Positions 1 through 5,817 of a stretch of DNA of 25,450 nt are shown piece by piece (position 1 is the first letter of the stretch; every line of letters starts with the position of its first letter). The stretch is from contig JANMJO010000118.1 in NCBI GenBank assembly GCA_031371425.1, positions 1-25,450 on the forward strand, written 5' to 3'. This DNA comes from JAFMIX01 sp031371425. Its GTDB lineage: Bacteria; Verrucomicrobiota; Verrucomicrobiia; Limisphaerales; JAFMIX01. Both the position numbers and the translations under genes were made by a program. The notes beneath the pieces were generated by a model. It searched no databases. It was not told the origin of the DNA and worked only from the letters and a program-made list of their open reading frames with translations.

Positions 1-1
1 G

Positions 2-223
2 TTGCTCTTCGGCGAAACGCAGTCGCGCATTGTCATCACTTGCAAAGCGCTCGACGCCGTGAAAGTTGTCGAACGCGCCAAGCTCATGGGCGTGCCTGCG
101 ATTCAGATTGGCAAAGTCGGCGGCGACAAGCTGACGGTGAAGACGGCGACCGGCGAGTTCTCCGCGCCGCTTGCCGAACTGCACGATCCGTGGTGGAATT
201 CCATCGCGCGGGCGATGGCTTAA
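2..223 (+). CDS. purL: Phosphoribosylformylglycinamidine synthase PurL, C-terminal end (partial)
   Basis: The 5' part lies outside the window; about 73 C-terminal residues are visible, ending at the TAA at 221-223. The pattern GVPAIQIGKVGGDKL followed by a short strand and a terminal WWNSIARAMA helix is typical of the last part of the ATP-binding/AIRS-C-like domain of PurL. PurL converts FGAR to FGAM with ATP and glutamine in purine synthesis. The next purine gene on the strand, purF, begins at 2582, so an ancestral purL-purF pair is probably separated here by about 2.3 kb of accessory genes. The stop overlaps the stop of a convergent XRE gene by 4 nt. Identification is by recognition of a short fragment, so the subunit form (small or large PurL) cannot be told. 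Confidence 0.85.
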   Translation: MLFGETQSRIVITCKALDAVKVVERAKLMGVPAIQIGKVGGDKLTVKTATGEFSAPLAELHDPWWNSIARAMA

Positions 224-462
224 ACTTTTTCGCAGCCGTCGAAAAACTCGTCCCAGCCACAGCGTAAAATTGATTTAAGCTTCACCAGTTTTGGGAGGCT
301 TGGAAAATATTCTCCTGCTTCCAGACTCTGAATATATCGCGCGCTGACACCCGTCTTTTCTGCCAGTTGTTCCTGCGTCAAATTTCTTTGCCAGCGCAAA
401 GCCGCAATGTTCCCGCCAAGCTTTGCTCGGTGGGCGCACGATTCAGGCTTTCGTAACGGCAT
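220..462 (-). CDS. Small XRE-family HTH transcriptional regulator
   Basis: The product is 80 residues and almost entirely one helix-turn-helix domain. Residues about 13-66 carry NIAALRWQRNLTQEQLAEKT, then GVSARYIQSLEAGEYFPS and a final amphipathic helix, the classic Cro/C1 (HTH_3) pattern. I chose the ATG at 462 because AAGGA lies 10 nt upstream; an upstream extension to 567 has no such site and is not domain-like. The gene runs against purL and overlaps its stop tail-to-tail. It has no adjacent toxin or restriction partner on its own strand; genes to its right run divergently. It may control the small membrane-protein genes that start at 657, but this is inference. DNA target unknown. Confidence 0.8.
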   Translation of the reverse strand: MPLRKPESCAHRAKLGGNIAALRWQRNLTQEQLAEKTGVSARYIQSLEAGEYFPSLPKLVKLKSILRCGWDEFFDGCEKV

Positions 463-656
463 TGCATAATCGTCCTTAAAAAGTGAACAGGGAAACACGA
501 GGTATTGCTTCGCGTTCTGGTTTGTTGTAGTTTTTGGCCAGCGCGAGTTTTCGCCACAAGCGGACAACTCCGATGTTGATTAAGCGGAGTCCAGAAACCG
601 CAACAAACGGGGCGTATCCGAAAAGCCATACGAGTAGGAAAAACATAAGGAAAAAA

Positions 657-866
657 ATGCAAGGCATCGTTGGACTCATGGTTATAGCTACAACCATTTG
701 GGTTTTTATTGACTCAAAGAAAATTGGTGTTCAAAAAGGGCAGATCAAAGGAATCCTAAATATGGGACGAACAGGATGGACTTTGGCTACATTCTTTCTT
801 TGGATAATCGCTTTCCCGTGCTATTTGGCGAAGCGGGGTGAATATAAGCGCATCAACGGGAAGTAA
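657..866 (+). CDS. Small two-TM integral membrane protein, unknown function
   Basis: The product is 69 residues. A first hydrophobic segment (about residues 4-16, GLMVIATTIWVFI) leads into DSKKIGV; a second (about 45-59, LATFFLWIIAFPCYL) ends in a basic tail KRGEYKRINGK. The pattern WVFIDSKKIGV...GWTLATFFLWIIAFPCYLAKR is found in many short uncharacterised bacterial membrane proteins, often next to GTP-binding, TM2 or cold-shock-like membrane proteins. Start chosen at 657 because AAGGA sits 5 nt upstream; an in-frame extension to 534 has no ribosome site and lacks the hydrophobic pattern. The gene is markedly AT-richer than purL or purF. The role is not known. Confidence 0.7.
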   Translation: MQGIVGLMVIATTIWVFIDSKKIGVQKGQIKGILNMGRTGWTLATFFLWIIAFPCYLAKRGEYKRINGK

Positions 867-916
867 ATCACAAGAAATCTGATTCCAAGAGCAACACCAG
901 AAAAGTAACAACGAAC

Positions 917-1210
917 ATGAGCGCCCAAACAGTTCAGTTATTCGCGGCCTACAAGGTTGCCATCGCTAATATCCAAGCCCGCGTTCAGGAGCAGGTGAAT
1001 TTTATTGACGAGTCTGCCAGTGGGATCAAAGGCCAAGCGGTGAGAGCGGCTGCACCACTAGAGTCGCAGGGATTGCAGAGATTGAGTCCCGGACTCGCAA
1101 ATTCAGACAAAATCGAAGAGTTTCACGTTCTTATGTCGGAGGAATTAGCCTGTCTCTCGGAGGTTATCGATGCTCGATACAAAGCATTTGTTGACAAATT
1201 TTCCGAATGA
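917..1210 (+). CDS. Hypothetical 97-residue helical protein
   Basis: I do not recognise this family. The 97-residue product lacks hydrophobic segments and looks mostly alpha-helical and soluble: a first helix (residues about 4-30, QTVQLFAAYKVAIANIQARV), a Ser/Ala/Gly-rich middle, and a second amphipathic helix near 65-97. The start ATG at 917 follows a purine-rich stretch without a clear Shine-Dalgarno site. It sits 50 nt after the small membrane protein gene and 33 nt before the next, all on one strand with similar AT-rich composition, so these genes probably form one accessory transcription unit. It could be a non-conserved open frame, but its length and placement favour a real gene. Confidence 0.5.
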   Translation: MSAQTVQLFAAYKVAIANIQARVQEQVNFIDESASGIKGQAVRAAAPLESQGLQRLSPGLANSDKIEEFHVLMSEELACLSEVIDARYKAFVDKFSE

Positions 1211-1243
1211 TGGCGATGATGCAGAGCTTTTGAAAAAACCATT

Positions 1244-1879
1244 GTGAAAAAATCAAAATGGTTTTTTTGGAGTTTCATCCCGTTTATCAATTTTGCGGCT
1301 TGGATTCACGCCGCAATCCGAACGGGGCGAAATTCATACTATTGGTTTGTTGCGATCTACGCGCTTCCATTCACATTTGCATTGGGCATGGGAATGGTCG
1401 AAGACGGGTTAGGGCTATCCAAACAGGCCATTGAAAAGGGAAACGATTGGGGAGGCACGCTTGCGGTGATTTTGTGGATTGGTGGAATGATCCACGCTTT
1501 ATTGAAAAAAGACACCGTGGACCAGCAAATCCAAGCCCATGAAATCGGCAAGGCAAAAACGGTTTTGGGCGTGGAAAATTCAAAATCCCAGTCGCCAGAC
1601 AAGATTCCTACTCCACTGGATGAAACACCTCAACCTCGGCCACACGAAGCGGCAGCTCCAGCATCTGTATGTCCGCCGTCGGTTGCACCATCCAGCAAGG
1701 TTAATCCAAAAGGAACAATACTCGATTACAGCATCCAGAAAAGCGAAGGCATCATAAGTGGAGACGATAACAATCGCTACAAATTCGCCGGGTCGGAATG
1801 GAAGGCGTCTGGTGCGCCGACACGCGGACAACGAGTAACTTTTGAAGTTGTTGATGGGCGTGCGGTGGATGTGTCTTAA
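1244..1879 (+). CDS. Membrane protein with C-terminal cold-shock-like domain
   Basis: The product is 211 residues, starting at GTG 1244 with no strong ribosome site. Residues about 5-20 (WFFWSFIPFINFAAWI), 33-50 (YWFVAIYALPFTFALGMG) and 70-87 (GGTLAVILWIGGMIHALL) are hydrophobic, so the N-terminal half is a three-helix membrane domain. A Pro-rich linker (about 115-150) then leads to a C-terminal domain (156-210) with KGTILDYSIQ, EGIISGDDNNRYKF and RGQRVTFEV, a small OB/cold-shock-like fold often attached to TM2 or DUF2628 membrane segments. The C-terminal domain is about 71% identical (39 of 55 residues by eye) to the start of the next gene product, so a within-locus duplication is likely. 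Function unknown; the domain might bind RNA or sense stress, but that is inference. Confidence 0.65.
   Translation: MKKSKWFFWSFIPFINFAAWIHAAIRTGRNSYYWFVAIYALPFTFALGMGMVEDGLGLSKQAIEKGNDWGGTLAVILWIGGMIHALLKKDTVDQQIQAHEIGKAKTVLGVENSKSQSPDKIPTPLDETPQPRPHEAAAPASVCPPSVAPSSKVNPKGTILDYSIQKSEGIISGDDNNRYKFAGSEWKASGAPTRGQRVTFEVVDGRAVDVS
1709..1873 (+). repeat. Duplicated cold-shock-like domain, copy A
   Basis: This segment encodes KGTILDYS to GRAVDV and is paralogous to 1935-2099 (KGTILDFS to GRATEV). By eye about 39 of 55 residues match, and the DNA is also recognisably similar (for example gaaggcatcat and caatcgctacaa blocks). Both copies have diverged at silent and replacement sites, so the duplication is not recent. 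Confidence 0.75.
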
Positions 1880-1931
1880 AAGTGCCAAAATCGTTGAAAC
1901 ACAAACTTGAAACCGGCCAGATGAAAATACT

Positions 1932-2423
1932 ATGAAAGGAACAATTCTTGATTTTAGTGTCCAAGCTGGCGAAGGCATCATCTCCGGCGACGATAATAAT
2001 CGCTACAAGTTTTCAGGCACGGAGTGGAAGGCGTCTGACGTGCCAGTGCGTGGCCAACGGGTGGATTTTGATATTGCCAACGGACGCGCCACTGAAGTTT
2101 ATCGGGAAATGGCAAAAGCTGTAATTGAGTCCCACACTGAAAAACCATCGGAAATTGATCTCAAAGGATTGCCGCCTTACTACCAAGAGGAATTCAAGAA
2201 AATCTGGGAATCTGGCGAAGTTTACAAAGGGAAGTGGAATTGGGCTGCATTTCTCTTTGGTGGCTTTTGGGCATTGACGAAGGGAACGTGGCTCTCAGCT
2301 GTAATTTCACTCGGGCTGTGTTTCTTTGGCGGCATTGGCATTATTTACTGGTTCATATTCGGATTTCGAGGGAACTATATCTACTACACCCTTCACGCAA
2401 AAAAGAAACAGTTGGCGGCTTAA
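1932..2423 (+). CDS. Cold-shock-like domain plus DUF2628-type membrane protein
   Basis: The product is 163 residues. Residues 2-56 form a cold-shock-like domain (KGTILDFSVQ, ISGDDNNRYKF, RGQRVDFD). Residues about 77-90 carry LPPYYQEEFKKIWESGE, and 97-155 carry KGKWNWAAFLFGGFWALTKG followed by one or two more hydrophobic segments (LSAVISLGLCFFGGIGIIYWFIFGF) and NYIYYTLHAKK. The short soluble helix followed by KWNWAAFLFG is the hallmark of DUF2628/TM2-like inner-membrane proteins. It is the last gene of the accessory block before purF. The start ATG at 1932 has no strong ribosome site. The N-terminal domain duplicates the C-terminus of the preceding gene product. Function of such fusions is not established. 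Confidence 0.72.
   Translation: MKGTILDFSVQAGEGIISGDDNNRYKFSGTEWKASDVPVRGQRVDFDIANGRATEVYREMAKAVIESHTEKPSEIDLKGLPPYYQEEFKKIWESGEVYKGKWNWAAFLFGGFWALTKGTWLSAVISLGLCFFGGIGIIYWFIFGFRGNYIYYTLHAKKKQLAA
1935..2099 (+). repeat. Duplicated cold-shock-like domain, copy B
   Basis: Partner of the copy at 1709-1873. Here the domain is N-terminal and followed by the DUF2628-like segment, which is the commoner architecture. This may therefore be the parental copy, with the C-terminal copy of the preceding gene derived from it (inference). Confidence 0.7.
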
Positions 2424-2581
2424 CTAATCTTCATTCTTCTGTATTCGTTTTTACGCCACGGGCAGTTTATCAAAAAATTCTGTGTGACTGTTTCGTTGGG
2501 TTTTTCCTCGGTCATGGCTTTGGATTAGTTTGAAGCTTGCTTCAAAGCCGTTTCCGCTATTGCATATCCTTCGCGTGCGCG

Positions 2582-4054
2582 ATGCAAACTGAACAACAAC
2601 CTTACCCTAAACATTACTGCGGCGTCTTCGGCATTTACGGCCACCCGAACGCGGCTGAGTTGACCTACTACGGGCTTTACGCGCTGCAACATCGCGGACA
2701 GGAGAGCGCGGGCATTGTCACCAGCGACGGCAAACAGTTCCGCAAACATCTCGGCATGGGTCTCGTGCCGCAGATTTTTAACGGTGAAATCCTTCACGGT
2801 CTCGTCGGCAAGATGGCGGTTGGCCACACGCGCTATTCCACCACCGGCTCGTCGAACATCCAGAACGCGCAGCCGCTCACGATTGACTGCCGCATCGGAC
2901 GTGTGGCCATCGCGCACAACGGCAACCTGACCAACGCCGCCGCCTTGCGCGACGAGTTGGAGGAGAAGGGTCAGGTTTTTCAGACGACGGTGGACAGCGA
3001 GATCATTCTGCACTTGATGGCGCAGCCGACGATGAACGGTGTGGAAAACAATCTCGTGCAGACCGTGCGCCGCATCGAGGGCGCTTACTCGCTGGTCATC
3101 ATGACGGAGAAGGAACTCGTGGGCGTGCGCGATCCCTACGGCTTCCGCCCGCTGTGCATCGGCAAGGTCGGTGATGCTTACGTTCTTTCGAGCGAAACGT
3201 GCGCGCTGGATTTGATCCACGCGAAGTTCGTGCGCGATGTCGAGCCGGGCGAGATCGTCATCATTGACGAGAACGGTTTGCGCAGCGTGCAGGCGTTCCC
3301 CGAGCAGGAGCGGCGCGCGTTCTGCATTTTTGAATACGTTTATTTCGCGCGACCCGACAGCAACATTGCCAACCGCAACGTCTATAAAGTCCGCGTCGAG
3401 ATGGGGCGGCAGCTTGCGCGTGAGTTCAAGATTGATGCGGACTTGGTGATTCCCGTGCCGGACAGCGGCAACAGCGCGGCGCTCGGTTACTCGCTCGAAT
3501 CGGGCATCCCTTACGAGATGGCGTTCGTGCGCAACCATTACGTCGGGCGCAGTTTCTTGCAGCCGTCGCAACTGATCCGCGACTTCGCGGTGCGCGTGAA
3601 GTTGAATCTCATCGGCGAGATCGTGAAGGGCAAGCGCGTCATCATCGTGGACGATTCCATCGTGCGCGGCACGACGTGCAAGACGCGCGTGAACAGTCTC
3701 AAGGAAGCGGGCGCGACGGAAGTTCACGTTCTCGTGAGTTGTCCGCCGCACATGAATCCGTGCGTGTATGGCATTGATTTTCCCGACCGCAGCAAGCTGA
3801 TGGCGGCGAATTATTCCATCGAGGACATCCGCAAATATCTGAACGCAGACTCGCTGCACTATCTCTCGCAGGACGGCATGGTGCAGGCGACGGGATTGCC
3901 GAAGGAAAATTTCTGCATGGCGTGTTACGACGGAAATTATCCCGTCAAATACGACCCGCTGACCGACAAGGAAATCATCGAACGCCGCCGCGACCGCATC
4001 GGCAGTCTGGGCGAGCAACTCGCCAAGGAAGGCCGGCAGAGCAAGTTGTTTTAG
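2582..4054 (+). CDS. purF: Amidophosphoribosyltransferase
   Basis: The enzyme makes phosphoribosylamine from PRPP and glutamine, the first committed step of purine synthesis, in the cytosol. The 490-residue product has an N-terminal glutamine amidotransferase domain with nucleophile Cys13 (CGVFGIYGH) after a 12-residue propeptide, then LQHRGQESAGI and HNGNLTNA. The phosphoribosyltransferase domain carries VIIVDDSIVRGTT (about 353-365). Cys248, Cys394, Cys445 and Cys448 (CIFEYVYFARPDS, NPCVYGIDFP, FCMACYDG) match the four [4Fe-4S] ligands of the Bacillus-type enzyme, so the precursor is probably processed and carries a cluster. I chose ATG 2582 because the propeptide then has the usual short length; an upstream TTG at 2537 adds unconserved residues. 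purL is the nearest purine gene upstream. No purine riboswitch was recognised in the leader. Confidence 0.97.
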   Translation: MQTEQQPYPKHYCGVFGIYGHPNAAELTYYGLYALQHRGQESAGIVTSDGKQFRKHLGMGLVPQIFNGEILHGLVGKMAVGHTRYSTTGSSNIQNAQPLTIDCRIGRVAIAHNGNLTNAAALRDELEEKGQVFQTTVDSEIILHLMAQPTMNGVENNLVQTVRRIEGAYSLVIMTEKELVGVRDPYGFRPLCIGKVGDAYVLSSETCALDLIHAKFVRDVEPGEIVIIDENGLRSVQAFPEQERRAFCIFEYVYFARPDSNIANRNVYKVRVEMGRQLAREFKIDADLVIPVPDSGNSAALGYSLESGIPYEMAFVRNHYVGRSFLQPSQLIRDFAVRVKLNLIGEIVKGKRVIIVDDSIVRGTTCKTRVNSLKEAGATEVHVLVSCPPHMNPCVYGIDFPDRSKLMAANYSIEDIRKYLNADSLHYLSQDGMVQATGLPKENFCMACYDGNYPVKYDPLTDKEIIERRRDRIGSLGEQLAKEGRQSKLF

Positions 4055-4219
4055 TTGGAGTCCACGCTTTAGCGTGCTACGGGCGCATCTTGCCCCCCCC
4101 GCTTGGAGTTCCGCCTTCAGGCGGTTCGGCACTTTCACCAACCCGAGCCGCATAAATGCGGAACTCCGAACAAAACGCCCGCTTGCTTCCTGCTGACACG
4201 CTAAAGCGTGGACTCCAAC
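4054..4219. repeat. Nested palindromic REP-like element between purF and dprA
   Basis: A perfect 23-bp inverted repeat has arms at 4054-4076 and 4197-4219; each arm contains the near-palindrome CACGCTTTAGCGTG or its complement. Nested inside, 4105-4124 (ggagttccgccttcaggcgg) and 4148-4167 (ccgcataaatgcggaactcc) share complementary ggagttccgc/gcggaactcc ends, and each unit can fold on itself. A run of eight C lies at about 4092-4099. The element begins on the last base of the purF stop codon and fills nearly all of the gap. Such "constant stem, variable loop" palindromes look like dispersed REP/BIME elements. It could also end purF transcription as a large cruciform, but it lacks a U-tract. 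Confidence 0.85.
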
Positions 4220-4264
4220 TTCGCAGGCTTGCGGGGCGGCGGCGGAATCGGCAACTTCTCCCGC

Positions 4265-5371
4265 ATGAATTCCACGGAGGCGTTGATCGCGCTCAACCTC
4301 GTCGAGGGTGTCGGGCCGGTGCGCGTGCGACAATTGATGGAGCACTTCGGCGAAGCGCCCGCGATTCTCCAGGCTTCTTCATCCCAACTCATGCGGGTGC
4401 GCGGCATCGGTGCGGACACCGCCGAGAAAATTTCCACTTGGGAAAAATCCATTGACCTCGCGGGCGAACTCAAGCGCATCGCCGACTACGGCTGCCACGT
4501 TTTGATTTCGTCCGACGAGAATTATCCCGAACTGCTGCGGCAGATTTACGATCCGCCCGTGGTGCTTTACGTCAAAGGCGAGTTGACTGCGAAGGACAAG
4601 AACGCGGTGGCGATGGTCGGCTCGCGGCAGACGACGCATTACGGAATCGAGACGGCGCGCAAGCTGGCGTATCAACTCGCGTATGTGGGCGTGACGGTGG
4701 TGAGCGGCGGCGCGCGTGGGATTGATACGGCGGCGCATCAGGGCGCGCTTGCAGCGAAAGGCCGCACTGTGGCGGTGCTGGGCACGGGCATCAACCTGGT
4801 TTTTCCGCCGGAGAACGCAGACCTGTTCGAGCGCATCGCGGAGAACGGCGCGGTCATCACGCAGTTTCCATTCAACCGTCCGGCGGACAAGCAATCGTTT
4901 CCCATCCGCAACCGCATCGTGGCGGGCATGACGCTCGGCACGGTCGTGGTCGAGGCGAACATGTCGAGCGGCGCGCTCATCACGGCGAACATGGCGGTGG
5001 AAGCGGGGCGGCAGGTGTTCGCCGTGCCGGGGCGGATTGATTCGCCGCGCAGCAAGGGCTGCCACGAACTCATCAAGCGCGGCGCGAAGTTGTGCGAAGG
5101 CGCGGAGGATATTTTGAGTGAGTTTGAATATTTATTTCCCACGAGCAACAAACCGGCGGCGTTGAACGAGGACGGCACATTGCCCGGCATCACTCTGTCC
5201 GAGAACGAACAGAAAACCTACGACGCGCTCGGCGAGGAGGAGCGGAGCATTGATGAAGTCATCCGCGCGAGCGGCCTGCCGAGTTCTGCGGTGAGCGTGG
5301 CGCTGCTGGGGCTGGAGATGAAGCGGCTGGTGCGGCAGTTGCCGGGCAAGATGTTTCTGCGCAACCGGTGA
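4265..5371 (+). CDS. dprA: DNA-processing protein DprA/Smf
   Basis: DprA binds incoming single-stranded DNA and loads RecA during natural transformation. The 368-residue product has an N-terminal helix-hairpin-helix/SAM-like region (LIALNLVEGVGPVRVRQLM, then LMRVRGIGADTAEKI), a Rossmann-like core with GSRQTTHYG (from about residue 119), SGGARGIDTAAH (147-158), FPPENADLFERI, QFPF and SGALITANMA, and a C-terminal winged-helix-like DprA domain (YDALGEEERSIDEVIRASG). Length and order match full-size DprA. I chose ATG 4265 because upstream in-frame codons to 4208 fall inside the palindromic repeat. No other competence gene is in the window, and DprA also occurs in non-competent bacteria. The UPF0145 gene follows after 59 nt. 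Confidence 0.96.
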   Translation: MNSTEALIALNLVEGVGPVRVRQLMEHFGEAPAILQASSSQLMRVRGIGADTAEKISTWEKSIDLAGELKRIADYGCHVLISSDENYPELLRQIYDPPVVLYVKGELTAKDKNAVAMVGSRQTTHYGIETARKLAYQLAYVGVTVVSGGARGIDTAAHQGALAAKGRTVAVLGTGINLVFPPENADLFERIAENGAVITQFPFNRPADKQSFPIRNRIVAGMTLGTVVVEANMSSGALITANMAVEAGRQVFAVPGRIDSPRSKGCHELIKRGAKLCEGAEDILSEFEYLFPTSNKPAALNEDGTLPGITLSENEQKTYDALGEEERSIDEVIRASGLPSSAVSVALLGLEMKRLVRQLPGKMFLRNR

Positions 5372-5430
5372 GCCGCGCCGGCGCAAGTTTAGCCTTTTGC
5401 AACGGGGCAAAGTCCGGTTCAATCCCCGCC

Positions 5431-5772
5431 ATGATTGCGAACCAAACTCATCCTCTGACGACGACGACATTCGAGCTGGCGGGGTATCGAACGGTGAAAT
5501 CGTTCGGCGTGGTGCGGGGGATTCTGGTGCGGTCGCGTTCGATTGTGGGAAATTTAGGCGCGAGCATCCAGAGTATCTTCGGCGGGAACATCTCCATCTA
5601 CACCTCGCTGTGCGAGCGGACGCGGGAGGATGCTTTCCGCCTGATGCTGCAGCACGCGGGCGAGCTGGGAGCGAACGCGGTGGTGGGTGTGCGGTATGAC
5701 GCGACGGAGATCGCACCGGGCATCACTGAGGTGTTGTGCTATGGCACGGCGGTGTTTGTCGAACCTAGTTGA
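5431..5772 (+). CDS. UPF0145 (YbjQ-like) protein
   Basis: The 113-residue product has the hallmarks of the UPF0145/YbjQ family: FELAGYRTVKSFGVVRGILVRS at the start, GGNISIYTSLCERTREDAF in the middle, and AGELGANAVVGVRYDATEI near residue 85. Family members are small cytosolic proteins forming homopentamers; a "heavy-metal-binding" label is often used but is weakly supported. I chose ATG 5431 because the family usually begins within a few residues of this conserved block; an in-frame ATG at 5368 overlaps the end of dprA and gives an unconserved extension. Neighbours (dprA, the MMPL exporter) give no hint of function. Confidence 0.88.
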   Translation: MIANQTHPLTTTTFELAGYRTVKSFGVVRGILVRSRSIVGNLGASIQSIFGGNISIYTSLCERTREDAFRLMLQHAGELGANAVVGVRYDATEIAPGITEVLCYGTAVFVEPS

Positions 5773-5817
5773 TAGGGATTAGTTGATAGTTGATAGCGAG
5801 GAACACCCCCCCCGACG

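Noticed and set aside
2424..2581. Purine riboswitch or PurR site in the purF leader
   Set aside because: No conserved purine-aptamer core or recognisable operator palindrome was found by eye.
2525..4345. A 606-residue minus-strand open frame across purF
   Set aside because: Shadow of purF; low-complexity translation rich in His, Arg and Ala, and it crosses the palindromic repeat.
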